A stretch of DNA of 64,000 bases, from NCBI RefSeq assembly GCF_000828895.1, contig NZ_AP014568.1, positions 875,858 to 939,857 of the forward strand. Direction: 5' to 3'. The first letter of the stretch is position 1, and each line of letters opens with the position of its first letter. Of the stretch, positions 8,972 to 17,968 are shown piece by piece. The notes beneath the pieces were generated by a model. The model searched no databases. It saw nothing but the letters and a program-made list of their open reading frames with translations, and was not told the DNA's origin. The translations under genes and the position numbers were made by a program. This DNA comes from Serpentinimonas raichei. Its GTDB lineage: Bacteria; Pseudomonadota; Gammaproteobacteria; Burkholderiales; Burkholderiaceae_C.

Positions 8972-9397
8972 ATGCTGGTGCGCCTGCTCTACGTCAGCCG
9001 CGCCAGCGAGCGCGAACTCGAGGCCTCGATCGAGTCCATTATGGCCAGCGCGCGCCAGCACAATCTGCAAAACGGCATCACCGGCATCTTGTGCTACGGC
9101 GGCGGCATTTACGTGCAAGCCATCGAGGGCGGGCGGGTGGCGGTGAACCGCCTTTATCGCCAGATCGTGGCCGATGCGCGCCACAGCGATGTGGAGCTGC
9201 TGCACTACGAAGAAATCACCGAGCGCCGCTTTGGGGGCTGGACCATGGGGCAGGTGAACCTGAGCCGGCTCAACACCTCGGTGGTGCTCAAATACTGCGA
9301 AAAACCCGAGTTTGATCCGTATGGCATGTCGGGCCGGGTGTCGCTGGCGCTGCTCGAAGAGCTGATGGCCACGGCCTGCATCATTGGCCGGGCCTGA
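8972..9397 (+). CDS. Short BLUF-domain blue-light sensor
   Basis: 141 residues, almost all a single BLUF (sensors of blue light using FAD) domain. Residues needed for the flavin photocycle are present: Tyr7, Asn31, Gln49 (in VQAIEGG), Trp90 and Met92 (in WTMG). The sequence GITGILCYGGGIYVQAIEGG is typical. Stand-alone BLUF proteins relay light by protein-protein contact because they lack an output domain; the 40-residue tail here (about 100-141) would be the helical cap. The ATG directly follows the folE TAA, so the two genes are probably translationally coupled. The partner is unknown. Its 3' end overlaps the convergent moeB-like gene by 17 bp. Confidence 0.92.
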   Translation: MLVRLLYVSRASERELEASIESIMASARQHNLQNGITGILCYGGGIYVQAIEGGRVAVNRLYRQIVADARHSDVELLHYEEITERRFGGWTMGQVNLSRLNTSVVLKYCEKPEFDPYGMSGRVSLALLEELMATACIIGRA

Positions 9398-10187
9398 TCG
9401 GGCTGGGCTGGCTGTGGCCCGATGATTCCCCGCACACGCGGCAAGCCGGGTCGCGCGCCAGCCGCAGCGGCTGAAAATCGGTGCGCAGGGCGTCGAGCAG
9501 CAGCAGGCGCCCGACCATGCTCGAGCCCACGCCCGCCAGCAACTTGAGCGCCTCGGCCGCCTGCAGCGAGCCCACCAGCCCCACCAGCGGCGCCAGCACC
9601 CCCAGCGTGGCGCAGCGCACCTCTTCGGGGGCTTGGGCTTCGGGGAACACGCAGGCGTAGCAGGGTGAGCTGGGCTGGCGCGGGTCGAACACCGCCAACT
9701 GGCCATCGAAGCGAATCGCCGCCCCCGAGACCAGCGGCACCCGGTGCCGCACGCTGGCGCGGTTGAGGGCGTGGCGGGTGGCAAAGTTGTCGCTGCAATC
9801 GAGCAGCACGTCGGCACGGGGCAGCAAGCGGTCGAGCAAGGCGGCGTCGGCGCGCTGCGCCAGCGCCTCGATGCGCGGCTCGGGGTTGATCGCCTGCATG
9901 GCGGCTTGCGCCGAATGCACCTTGGGCTGGCCCACGCGCGCCAGCGTGTGTGCGATCTGGCGCTGCAAATTGGTGGCATCGACCGTGTCGTGATCGACTA
10001 AAGTGATGCGCCCAACCCCGGCTGCCGCCAGATACAGCAGCACCGGCGAGCCCAGCCCACCGGCCCCCACCACCACCGCGTGCGCCGCCAGCAGCCGCTG
10101 CTGCCCGACGATGCCGATTTCTTCGAGCAGGATGTGGCGCGAGTAGCGCAGCAGCTGCGCGTCGTCCAATTCAGGCAAGGCAGGCAC
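9381..10187 (-). CDS. moeB: MoeB/ThiF/HesA-family adenylyltransferase
   Basis: 268 residues. E1-like enzyme that adenylates the C-terminus of a small sulfur-carrier protein (MoaD or ThiS type), feeding molybdopterin or thiazole synthesis. Visible: the ATP-binding VVVGAGGLGSPVLLYLAAAG, the family opener DDAQLLRYSRHILLEEIG, Arg/Lys and Asp residues around LVDHDTVDATNLQRQ, VLLDCSDNFATR, and zinc-ligand cysteine pairs (CYAC near residue 176; CRVC near residue 250). Whether it is MoeB or ThiF cannot be decided from sequence and no moaD/thiS lies nearby. It is last in a gpmA - protease - moeB series on the minus strand. Confidence 0.88.
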   Translation of the reverse strand: MPALPELDDAQLLRYSRHILLEEIGIVGQQRLLAAHAVVVGAGGLGSPVLLYLAAAGVGRITLVDHDTVDATNLQRQIAHTLARVGQPKVHSAQAAMQAINPEPRIEALAQRADAALLDRLLPRADVLLDCSDNFATRHALNRASVRHRVPLVSGAAIRFDGQLAVFDPRQPSSPCYACVFPEAQAPEEVRCATLGVLAPLVGLVGSLQAAEALKLLAGVGSSMVGRLLLLDALRTDFQPLRLARDPACRVCGESSGHSQPSPIRPGQ

Positions 10188-10204
10188 GGCGGCGCAAGGG
10201 GCCT

Positions 10205-11671
10205 TTAGTTGCGGGTGCGCTCAGGCGGTGGGCGCTCGCGACCGGTCTGGCTCACTTGCACCGGCAAGTTTTGCAGGTGGTTGAGCGCCTGGCGCAGTTG
10301 GAAATCGTCGGCCGAGCCGAACTCGGGCAACAGGCGCTGGCCGGGGTTGAGGCGCTGCTGTTCCTCAAGGCGCTGGCGCGCCGCTTCGCGCTCTTGCTCG
10401 CGCTGGCGTTCGCGGGCGCGCTCTTCCTCGGTGAGTTCGCGCGCCGGGGCATCGCTGCGACCGGCGCTGATGTCGGCCTGGCGCGGGCGCAGCGCCGCCA
10501 GCACATCGCCAGCAGCGGTTTCGTCCAGCCACACATCGGGCAGTATGCCGCGGTCTTGAATCGCGCGCCCGCTGGGGCTGAAGTAGTGCGCGGTGGTGAG
10601 CTTGATGGCGGTCTCGGGGCCGAGCGGGCGCACCGTTTGCACCGAACCCTTGCCAAAGGTCTGGCTGCCCATGATGGTGGCGCGGCGGTGGTCTTGCAGC
10701 GCACCGGCGACGATCTCGCTCGCCGAGGCCGATCCTTCGTTGACCAGCACCACCAGCGGCACGGTGCGCAGCCGGCCTTGGGTGGCTTCGGTCAGGCGCT
10801 GGATGTGGTCGGTGCCGCTGCGCAAATAGTAGCGCGGCGCAGCGCGGAAGGTGGCGCGGCTTTCGGGCAACTGGCCGTTGGTGGTGACCACCACGACATT
10901 TTCGGGCAGAAAAGCGGCCGACATGGCCACGGCCGCGTCGAGCAGGCCGCCGGGGTCGTTGCGCAAATCAAGCACAAAGCCCTTGAGCTGCGGGTCTTGC
11001 TGGTACAGCGCCTGCACCTGGCGCGCAAAGTCTTCGATCGTGCGCTCTTGGAACTGCGACACCCGCACCCACGCAAAACCGGGCTCGACCATGCGGCTGC
11101 GCACGCTCTGGGTGCGAATTTCTTGGCGCGTGATGGTCACGCTGAAGCTGCGGTTTTCGCTGCGCCGCATGATCATCAGGCGCACCTGCGTGTTGGGTTC
11201 GCCGCGCATGCGCCGCACCGCCTCGCCGATGGTCATGCCGCGCACCGGCGCGTCGTCGATCTGGCTGATGAGGTCGTTGGCCATCAGGCCGGCGCGAAAG
11301 GCGGGCGAGCCTTCGATGGGCGAGACCACTTTGACGAGCCCGTCTTCCATCGAAATTTCGATGCCCACGCCCACGAAGCGGCCCGCCGTGCCTTCGCGGA
11401 ATTCGCGGAAGTGGCGCGGGTCGAGGAACTGCGAGTGCGGGTCCAGTCCCGAGACCATGCCCGCCATGGCGTCGTTGAGCAGCTCGGCGCTGTCAACTGG
11501 CTCGACGAAATCGCTTTTGATGATGCCGTAGACGGCGGCCAGTTGCTGCAACTGCTCCAGCGGCAGCGGCGTGACGGCACCGCGCGCCACCGCCTGCAAT
11601 TGCATGGTGGTCAGCGCTCCCGCCAAGGCCCCGATGGCGACCCAGCCCGCGACTTTCAATTTGTATCCCAT
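10205..11671 (-). CDS. ctpA: C-terminal processing peptidase (S41), CtpA type
   Basis: 488 residues. An N-terminal membrane anchor or signal (VAGWVAIGALAGALTTMQL) targets it to the periplasm. A PDZ domain follows (about residues 80-165, with VSPIEGSPAFRAGLMAND), then the S41 protease core with RNDPGGLLDAAV, the catalytic Ser in NEGSASASEIVAGAL and catalytic Lys in FGKGSVQTV. The C-terminal 80 residues are low-complexity and R/E/Q-rich. CtpA enzymes trim or degrade envelope proteins, including cell-wall hydrolases. It lies 17 bp upstream of the moeB-like gene and 130 bp after gpmA. Confidence 0.94.
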   Translation of the reverse strand: MGYKLKVAGWVAIGALAGALTTMQLQAVARGAVTPLPLEQLQQLAAVYGIIKSDFVEPVDSAELLNDAMAGMVSGLDPHSQFLDPRHFREFREGTAGRFVGVGIEISMEDGLVKVVSPIEGSPAFRAGLMANDLISQIDDAPVRGMTIGEAVRRMRGEPNTQVRLMIMRRSENRSFSVTITRQEIRTQSVRSRMVEPGFAWVRVSQFQERTIEDFARQVQALYQQDPQLKGFVLDLRNDPGGLLDAAVAMSAAFLPENVVVVTTNGQLPESRATFRAAPRYYLRSGTDHIQRLTEATQGRLRTVPLVVLVNEGSASASEIVAGALQDHRRATIMGSQTFGKGSVQTVRPLGPETAIKLTTAHYFSPSGRAIQDRGILPDVWLDETAAGDVLAALRPRQADISAGRSDAPARELTEEERARERQREQEREAARQRLEEQQRLNPGQRLLPEFGSADDFQLRQALNHLQNLPVQVSQTGRERPPPERTRN

Positions 11672-11801
11672 ATGCTCAACCTCTGCCCGCAGTGGACAAC
11701 TCGACCCGCACTATAGCGCTTGGAGGGTGGGACGCGCATTGCGTTCCCAATAAAACCGTGCAGGCCGCCAACGGGCAGGGTTTGACCATGCCATAAACGG
11801 T

Positions 11802-12545
11802 TCAGCCGCGGCTCTGGCGCGCCACAGCGGCGGCGGCCGCCTCGGCCGCAGCGGCATCGCCCAAGTAGTAGCGCCGCAGCGGCCGCAGGGCGGCGTCGAA
11901 CTCATAGACCAGCGGAATGCCGTTGGGGATGTTGAGCTGCACGATGTCGGAATCCGACACGCCATCGAGGTGCTTGATCAGGGCGCGGATGGAGTTGCCA
12001 TGCGCCGACACCAGCACCCGCTGCCCGCTGGCAATGGCTGGCGCCAGCGTCTGCTCCCAGTAGGGCACCATGCGCGCCACCGTGTCTTTGAGGCATTCGG
12101 TGAGCGGCACCTGGCTGGGCGCAAGGGCGGCGTAGCGCGGGTCGGCGCGTTCGCTGCGCTCGTCGTCAGCGGCCAGGGGCGGTGGCGGGGTGTCGTAGCT
12201 GCGCCGCCACAGCAGCACCTGCGCCTCGCCGTACTGGCGCGCGGTTTCGGCCTTGTTCAGCCCTTGCAGGGCGCCGTAGTGGCGCTCGTTGAGGCGCCAG
12301 TCTTTGAGCACCGGCAGCCAAGCGCAGTCCATGGCGTCGAGGCAGTGGTTGAGGGTGTGGATGGCGCGCTTGAGCACGCTGGTGTGGCAGCAATCGAAGG
12401 CCCAGCCTTCGGCTTTGAGCAACTGGCCGGCCGACAGCGCCTGCGCCACGCCGGTGGGGGTGAGGTCCACATCGGTCCAGCCGGTGAAGCGGTTTTCGAG
12501 GTTCCAAGTGGATTCGCCGTGGCGGATCAGGACAAGCTTGTGCAT
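11802..12545 (-). CDS. gpmA: 2,3-bisphosphoglycerate-dependent phosphoglycerate mutase
   Basis: 247 residues; interconverts 3- and 2-phosphoglycerate in glycolysis and gluconeogenesis. The N-terminal [20 protein letters not shown] holds the catalytic phosphohistidine (RHG). [19 protein letters not shown] carries substrate-binding Arg and Glu residues, and [19 protein letters not shown] holds the second catalytic His. The length matches the dPGM family. ATG 12545 is preceded by GGGG-rich sequence of only moderate ribosome-site quality. Divergent from the rhodanese gene across an 82-bp gap. Confidence 0.96.
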   Translation of the reverse strand: MHKLVLIRHGESTWNLENRFTGWTDVDLTPTGVAQALSAGQLLKAEGWAFDCCHTSVLKRAIHTLNHCLDAMDCAWLPVLKDWRLNERHYGALQGLNKAETARQYGEAQVLLWRRSYDTPPPPLAADDERSERADPRYAALAPSQVPLTECLKDTVARMVPYWEQTLAPAIASGQRVLVSAHGNSIRALIKHLDGVSDSDIVQLNIPNGIPLVYEFDAALRPLRRYYLGDAAAAEAAAAAVARQSRG

Positions 12546-12627
12546 AGGGGGAAATTTCTGCGGTGTGGCCGGGGCGGGATAAGGTTGTGATTCTAAAATA
12601 CCGGCTGCTTATGTTTTGAGGACAGAC

Positions 12628-13053
12628 GTGGATTTCATCGTACAAAATTGGGTTCTGGTGCTGATTGCCGTGACGGCGCTGGCGCTGTTGCTGTGGCCTA
12701 TGGTCTCGGGCGGGGGCGGCGCGGGCAGCCTGACGCCGACCGAGGCGGTGCAGCTCATCAACCGCGAAAAGGCGGCGGTGATCGACATCTGCTCGGCCGA
12801 AGAATACGCCGCTGGGCACATCGGGCAGGCCAAACACGTGCCGATCGATGAGCTGGAGAAGCGTTTGGCGCAGGTGGTGAAAAACAAGGCCACGCCGCTG
12901 CTGATGGTGTGCGCCTCCGGCGTGCGCTCCAAGCGCGCCGTGGGCGTGGCCAAAAAGCTGGGCTACGAGAAGGTGCATTCGCTCGCCGGCGGCTTGGGTG
13001 CCTGGCGCGCCGCCGCCATGCCGGTGCAAAAAGGGCCACCAGGCAAGAACTGA
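12628..13053 (+). CDS. Membrane-anchored rhodanese-like protein
   Basis: 141 residues: one N-terminal transmembrane helix (WVLVLIAVTALALLLWPM) followed by a single rhodanese domain facing the cytoplasm or periplasm. The active-site loop LLMVCASGVRSKRAV contains the sulfur-accepting Cys. Resembles YibN, which sits ahead of grxC-secB-gpsA in many proteobacteria. GTG 12628 is the likely start, with GAGGACA eight bases upstream; an earlier TTG at 12616 would place the ribosome site inside the gene. First gene of the rhodanese-grxC-secB-gpsA group. Confidence 0.9.
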   Translation: MDFIVQNWVLVLIAVTALALLLWPMVSGGGGAGSLTPTEAVQLINREKAAVIDICSAEEYAAGHIGQAKHVPIDELEKRLAQVVKNKATPLLMVCASGVRSKRAVGVAKKLGYEKVHSLAGGLGAWRAAAMPVQKGPPGKN

Positions 13054-13077
13054 ACACCCCGTCGGGAGCTTTTGCAC

Positions 13078-13332
13078 ATGGCCCACATCACGATCTACAG
13101 CAGCGACTACTGCCCCTTCTGCCACCGTGCCAAGGCGCTGCTGCGCTCGCGCGGGGTGAGCGAGTGGGAGGAAATCGTGGTCGATGGCCGCTCGGATTTG
13201 CGCGCCGCCATGGCCGAGCGCGCCGGGCGCAGCAGCGTGCCGCAAATTTTTATCGCCGGCCAGCACATCGGCGGCTGCGACGACTTGCACGCGCTCGATG
13301 CGCGCGGGGGGCTGTTGCCCTTGCTGAGATAA
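13078..13332 (+). CDS. grxC: Glutaredoxin 3
   Basis: 84 residues, thioredoxin fold. Dithiol active site CPFC at residues 11-14; the glutathione-binding SSVPQIFIAGQHIGGCDDL (cis-Pro, then GGCDD) is intact. Reduces disulfides using glutathione. ATG 13078 is preceded by GGGAG; another ATG two codons earlier is out of good spacing. Lies 24 bp after the rhodanese gene and upstream of secB, the standard order in Gram-negatives. Confidence 0.95.
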   Translation: MAHITIYSSDYCPFCHRAKALLRSRGVSEWEEIVVDGRSDLRAAMAERAGRSSVPQIFIAGQHIGGCDDLHALDARGGLLPLLR

Positions 13333-13410
13333 TCTGGCGCTGCTGCGCACCCGGCGCGCGCTCGCTTGCTTGCCCTGAGTGGGTTTATTTTTGTCACCAA
13401 GAGATTCATC

Positions 13411-13878
13411 ATGACCGATACCTCCGCCGCCCCGGTGTTTCAAATCCAGCGCGTCTACCTCAAAGAGGCCTCGCTGGAGCAGCCCAATTCGCCCAACATC
13501 CTGTTGCAGCAAGAGCAACCCGCGCTGGACATTCAGCTCGGGGTGGCGGCCGAGCCGCTGGCCGAAGGGGTGTACGAAGTCACCGTGACCTGCACCGTGA
13601 CAACCAAAATCAAGGACAAAACCCTGTATCTGGTGGAGGCCAAGCAGGCCGGCATTTTTGAAGTGCGCAACCTGCCACAAGAGCAGCTCGGCCCGATTCT
13701 GGGCATCGCCTGCCCGCAGATCATCTACCCCTACCTGCGTGGCAACGTGGCCGACCTGATCCAGCGCGGCGGCTTCCCGCCGGTGCATCTGGCCGAAATC
13801 AACTTCCAAGGCATGTACGACCAGCAACTGCCGCGCGAAGGTGAGGCGGCCGCAGCACCCGCACCCACGGTGCAATGA
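13411..13878 (+). CDS. secB: Protein-export chaperone SecB
   Basis: 155 residues. Tetrameric cytosolic chaperone that holds preproteins unfolded and delivers them to SecA. Conserved strands are clear: [39 protein letters not shown] and the signature [20 protein letters not shown], then [16 protein letters not shown] 13411 follows AAGAGA. An upstream in-frame TTG (13366) adds residues with no resemblance to SecB. Confidence 0.96.
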   Translation: MTDTSAAPVFQIQRVYLKEASLEQPNSPNILLQQEQPALDIQLGVAAEPLAEGVYEVTVTCTVTTKIKDKTLYLVEAKQAGIFEVRNLPQEQLGPILGIACPQIIYPYLRGNVADLIQRGGFPPVHLAEINFQGMYDQQLPREGEAAAAPAPTVQ

Positions 13879-13900
13879 CGCACGGCGCACCAGGCCGGGC

Positions 13901-14926
13901 ATGAAAATCACCCTGCTGGGAGCCGGGGCCTGGGGCACGGCGCTGGCGATTGCGGCGGCGCGCACCCCAGAAGTGGGTGCGGAGGCTGGGGCCACTGCGC
14001 GTCGCGTGCGCCTGTGGGCACGCGATCCGCTTCAAGTGGCCGCCATGCAGGCCGCGCGCTGCAACCCGCGCTACCTGCCGGGCAGCCTGTTCCCCGCTGC
14101 GCTCGAGCTGTTTGCGGCCGACGAGGCCGAGCTGGCGCAGCTTTGCGCCGGTGAAGATTTGGTCGTGCTGGGCACCCCGATGGCGGCGCTGCGCGGCTTG
14201 TTGCGCCGCTTGCGCGGGCTCCAAGTGCCCGTGGTCTGGTTGTGCAAGGGTTTTGAGCAGCACAGCGGCTTGCTCGGGCACGAGATTGCGCTGCAAGAGG
14301 CCCCGGCCTTGGCCGTGGGCGTGCTCAGCGGCCCCAGTTTTGCCAAAGAAGTGGCGGCCGCCGCCCCGACCGCGCTGGTGGCCGCCAGCGCGCACGCCCA
14401 CGTGAGCCAGCGCTTGGTGCAGGCTTTGCACAGCCGCACGCTGCGCGTGTATGCCAACGACGACGTGGTGGGGGTGGAAGTTGGCGGCGCGGTGAAAAAC
14501 GTGCTGGCCATTGCCACGGGCTTGTGCGACGGCCTGCAACTGGGGCACAACGCGCGCGCGGCCCTGATCACGCGCGGGCTGGCCGAAACCGTGCGCCTCG
14601 GGCTGGCGCTGGGCGCGCGCGCCGAAACCTTTATGGGCCTGAGCGGCTTGGGCGACTTGGTGCTCACGGCCACGGGTGATTTGAGCCGCAACCGCCAGGT
14701 TGGGCTGCGGCTGGCGCAGGGCCAGAGCCTGCAACAGGCGCTGGATTCGCTCGGCCACGTGGCCGAAGGGGTTTACAGCGCACGCACGGTGGCGCAACGC
14801 GCCCGCGCCTTGGGCGTGGAGATGCCGATCACGCAAGCCGTGGTGGCGCTGCTCGATGCCGAGCTCAGCCCGGCGCAGGCGGTGCAGCAGTTGATGGGCC
14901 GCGAGCCCACGCCCGAGCGGCCTTGA
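13901..14926 (+). CDS. gpsA: NAD(P)-dependent glycerol-3-phosphate dehydrogenase
   Basis: 341 residues; reduces dihydroxyacetone phosphate to sn-glycerol 3-phosphate for phospholipid synthesis. The N-terminal Rossmann motif is [16 protein letters not shown], the substrate region has [13 protein letters not shown], the catalytic Lys is in [15 protein letters not shown], and [20 protein letters not shown] closes the site. ATG 13901 starts 22 bp after secB. Last gene of the rhodanese-grxC-secB-gpsA operon, convergent with panC. Confidence 0.96.
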   Translation: MKITLLGAGAWGTALAIAAARTPEVGAEAGATARRVRLWARDPLQVAAMQAARCNPRYLPGSLFPAALELFAADEAELAQLCAGEDLVVLGTPMAALRGLLRRLRGLQVPVVWLCKGFEQHSGLLGHEIALQEAPALAVGVLSGPSFAKEVAAAAPTALVAASAHAHVSQRLVQALHSRTLRVYANDDVVGVEVGGAVKNVLAIATGLCDGLQLGHNARAALITRGLAETVRLGLALGARAETFMGLSGLGDLVLTATGDLSRNRQVGLRLAQGQSLQQALDSLGHVAEGVYSARTVAQRARALGVEMPITQAVVALLDAELSPAQAVQQLMGREPTPERP

Positions 14927-14951
14927 GAGCGGCGGTGGGCCGCTGCAAAAC

Positions 14952-15851
14952 TCAAAACACCCAGTTGTCGATCAGGCGCGTGCGCCCCAGCCGCGCAGCC
15001 CCGAGGGCCAGCAGTTGGCCGGCTTGGCTGTCTTGGCCTGTGCGGCAGCCCGCCAATTCCGTGGCTGCTGGCGGCTGCAAATCGCTGCAGCGGCGCACCG
15101 TGAGGTAATCGGTCTGCCAGCCGCGGGCGTTCAGTTGCGCCACGGCTTGCTGCTCCTGCGCGGCCAAATCACCCGCACCGCCCGCGCCATCCCATTTTTC
15201 GTCTGCTAGGGCCTGGGCCAAGCTGCGCAGCGCCCGGTTTAATTGCACCGCTTCGGCGCGCTCGGCCGCCGACAAATAGGCATTGCGCGAGCTTAAAGCC
15301 AGCCCGTCCGGGGCGCGCTCGGTGGGCGCGCCATGCACCGTGACTGGCAGCGCAAACTGTTGCACCATCTGGCGCAACACCAGCCACTGCTGGTAATCCT
15401 TTTGCCCAAACACGGCGTGTCCGCCGCCCTTGCTCTGCCCAAAAACGATCTGGAACAGCTTCATCACCACGGTGCAGACACCGGTGAAAAAACCAGGCCG
15501 AAACTGACCCTCCAGCATGTCGGCCAACTCCGCAGGGGGCTGCACCTTGTAGCGCTGCGGCTGCGGGTACAGCTCGGGCTCCGAGGGGGCAAACAGCACC
15601 TCGCAGCCAGCGGCTTCGAGCTGGGCGCAATCGGTCTCGAAGGTGCGCGGGTAGCTGTCGAAATCTTCGTGCGGCAAAAATTGCAAGCGGTTGACGAAGA
15701 TGCTGGCCACCGTTGTGTCGCCCAGCGGGCGGGCCTGCTGCACCAGCGCCAAATGGCCCGCGTGCAGGTTGCCCATGGTGGGCACGAAGGCGGGGCGGTC
15801 AAAGCGCGCCAGGTGTGCGCGCAGTTCGGGGATGCGGTGGAAGATGCGCAT
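14952..15851 (-). CDS. panC: Pantothenate synthetase
   Basis: 299 residues; ATP-dependent condensation of pantoate with beta-alanine. The HIGH-like motif is in [15 protein letters not shown], the pantoate/ATP loop in [16 protein letters not shown], and the KMSKS-equivalent in [13 protein letters not shown] low-complexity insert ([14 protein letters not shown], about residue 225) is longer than in E. coli PanC. It starts 10 bp after panB, so the two form an operon. Confidence 0.96.
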   Translation of the reverse strand: MRIFHRIPELRAHLARFDRPAFVPTMGNLHAGHLALVQQARPLGDTTVASIFVNRLQFLPHEDFDSYPRTFETDCAQLEAAGCEVLFAPSEPELYPQPQRYKVQPPAELADMLEGQFRPGFFTGVCTVVMKLFQIVFGQSKGGGHAVFGQKDYQQWLVLRQMVQQFALPVTVHGAPTERAPDGLALSSRNAYLSAAERAEAVQLNRALRSLAQALADEKWDGAGGAGDLAAQEQQAVAQLNARGWQTDYLTVRRCSDLQPPAATELAGCRTGQDSQAGQLLALGAARLGRTRLIDNWVF

Positions 15852-15861
15852 GGGCGGCTCC

Positions 15862-16737
15862 TCACCAGGCGTGCAGGGCCGGGTCGGGGAAGCTGCCGTC
15901 TTTTACGGCGCGCACGTAGGCCGCCATGGCATTTTGTACGCTGCTGTGCCCGTCCATGAAATTGCGCACAAACTTGGGCGCCTTGCCCAAGTTGACGCCC
16001 AGCATATCGTGCATCACCAGCACCTGGCCCGCGGTGCCGCTGCCCGAGCCGATGCCGATGCTGTGGCAGTGCGGCAACTGCGCCGTGATGGCGCTGGCCA
16101 GGCTGGCGGGCACCATTTCGAGCACCAGCATGGTGGCCCCGGCGTCTTGCAGTTCGCGCGCGTGGGCCTGCAGGCGCACGGCGTCGGCCTCGCTGCGCCC
16201 CTGCACCCGGTAGCCGCCCAGGGCGTGTACGGTTTGCGGCGTCAGCCCCAAGTGCGCGCAGACCGGGATGCCGCGCTCGACCAGAAAACGCACCACCTCG
16301 CTGGTCCAGCCGCCGCCTTCGAGCTTGACCATGTGCGCACCGGCGTGCATCAGGGCGATGGCGCTGCGCATGGCTTGCTCGCGCGACTCCTGGTAGCTGC
16401 CAAAGGGCAAGTCGCCAATCACCCACGCCGTGCCTTGCACCCGGCGCAGCCCGCGCGTCACGCTCTGGGTGTGGTAGCACATGGTTTCGAGCGTCACGCC
16501 CACGGTGCTGCTCAGGCCCTGGCAGACCATGCCGAGCGAGTCGCCCACCAGCAGGCACTCGACTCCGGCGTTGTCGGCCACCGCGGCAAAGGTGGCGTCG
16601 TAGGCGGTGAGCATGGTGATTTTTTCGCCGCGCTGGCGCAGCTCGTGCAGGCGCGGCAGGCTCACTGGCTTGCGCGGCGGCAACGGCGAGGCGGTGGGCA
16701 GGGTGCCGTAGGGGGTGCTGGCGGTGGCTTCGCTCAT
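15862..16737 (-). CDS. panB: 3-methyl-2-oxobutanoate hydroxymethyltransferase
   Basis: 291 residues; transfers a hydroxymethyl group from methylene-tetrahydrofolate to ketoisovalerate, the first committed step to pantothenate. [20 protein letters not shown] and [11 protein letters not shown] carry the metal-binding Asp residues; [27 protein letters not shown] and the catalytic Glu in MLVLEMVP follow. The reading frame is open far upstream, but ATG 16737 gives the family length and a normal N-terminus. Confidence 0.95.
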   Translation of the reverse strand: MSEATASTPYGTLPTASPLPPRKPVSLPRLHELRQRGEKITMLTAYDATFAAVADNAGVECLLVGDSLGMVCQGLSSTVGVTLETMCYHTQSVTRGLRRVQGTAWVIGDLPFGSYQESREQAMRSAIALMHAGAHMVKLEGGGWTSEVVRFLVERGIPVCAHLGLTPQTVHALGGYRVQGRSEADAVRLQAHARELQDAGATMLVLEMVPASLASAITAQLPHCHSIGIGSGSGTAGQVLVMHDMLGVNLGKAPKFVRNFMDGHSSVQNAMAAYVRAVKDGSFPDPALHAW

Positions 16738-16971
16738 GGTGGGTGGTGCGGCTGAAGGCTGTGGTTGGGCGGCGGTAGGGGCGATGGCCCGGATTGTGAC
16801 GCAGGCGGGCTGGTGGCCCGGTGGCTGCGCTGGCGAGTTTAATCTGCGCCTGCGCGGCGTGCGCCCGCTGTGGGTTGCCGGTTGCGCAAGGGAGCCGGTT
16901 TGTGCAAGGATGAGCGGTTGGGCTACCCCAAGCGCACTCTGAGGGACAATCTGGGATAAATTTTGTGTACC

Positions 16972-17847
16972 ATGAGCCATCCAAACCCCGCTCCCGACCC
17001 CTTCACCCCCGCCGCCGTGGCCGAACTGGCGCGCGCCGACGTGGCCCGCGCCTTGGCCGAAGACCTCGGCCGCGGCGACTTGAGCGCGGCCCTGATCGCT
17101 CCCGAGCGCCGCGCCCGCGCGCACCTGCTGGCGCGCGAGGCCGCCGTGCTCTGCGGCGCGCCGTGGGTGCAGGCGGCGGTGCAGGCGCTCGACCCCGCCG
17201 CGCAGTTGCACTGGCTGGTGCCCGAAGGCCAGCGCTGCGCCGCCAACCAGGTGGTGTTGCGCATCGAAGGCCAGGCGCGTGCCCTGCTGAGTGCCGAGCG
17301 CACCGCGCTCAACTTTTTGCAGACCCTGAGCGCCGTCGCGACGCAGACCGCGCGCTACGTGGAGCGCGTGGCGGGCACGCGGGCGCAGATCGTTGACACC
17401 CGCAAAACCTTGCCCGGCTTGCGGCTGGCGCAAAAATACGCGGTGCGCGTGGGCGGCGGCAGCAACCACCGCCTGGGCCTGTACGACGCGGTGCTGATCA
17501 AAGAAAACCACATCGCCGCCGCCGGGGGCGTGACGCTGGCATTGCGCCAGGCGCAGCAGGCCGCAGCGCGCTTCGTGCAAATCGAGGTCGAAACGCTGGC
17601 CCAGCTCGACGAAGCGCTTGCTGCCGGCGCGCGCATGGTCTTGCTCGACAACATGGACTTGCCCACGCTGCATGAAGCCGTGCGCCGCAACGCCATCCAC
17701 CCCGGCGGGCCGGCGCTGCTCGAGATTTCGGGCGGGGTCAACCTCGACAGCGTACGCGCACTGGCCGAAACCGGGGTCGATCGCATCTCCATCGGGGCCT
17801 TGACCAAAGACATCAAGGCGGTGGATTTTTCGCTGCGTTTCGACTAG
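16972..17847 (+). CDS. nadC: Nicotinate-nucleotide pyrophosphorylase (carboxylating)
   Basis: 291 residues; makes nicotinate mononucleotide from quinolinate and PRPP in NAD synthesis. Signature segments: [30 protein letters not shown], the quinolinate-binding [40 protein letters not shown] and the C-terminal [19 protein letters not shown]. The ATG at 16972 is used; a GTG three codons upstream is possible. Divergent from panB across a 234-bp gap that holds nothing else recognisable. Confidence 0.95.
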   Translation: MSHPNPAPDPFTPAAVAELARADVARALAEDLGRGDLSAALIAPERRARAHLLAREAAVLCGAPWVQAAVQALDPAAQLHWLVPEGQRCAANQVVLRIEGQARALLSAERTALNFLQTLSAVATQTARYVERVAGTRAQIVDTRKTLPGLRLAQKYAVRVGGGSNHRLGLYDAVLIKENHIAAAGGVTLALRQAQQAAARFVQIEVETLAQLDEALAAGARMVLLDNMDLPTLHEAVRRNAIHPGGPALLEISGGVNLDSVRALAETGVDRISIGALTKDIKAVDFSLRFD

Positions 17848-17968
17848 TGAAGGGCTGCAAACCGCTCATCTTTGACGCCCCCGGGCGCTGGCGCCAATCG
17901 CCTTGAATCGTCTCGGCTTCGGGTTTCAAATCAAGGCGCTTCGCTTTTTGCAAGCGATAATGCCCTCC

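Noticed and set aside
12166..13995. Long minus-strand open frame across the rhodanese-grxC-secB genes
   Set aside because: Antisense to three conserved genes; no recognisable domain except a run in the wrong frame over gpmA.
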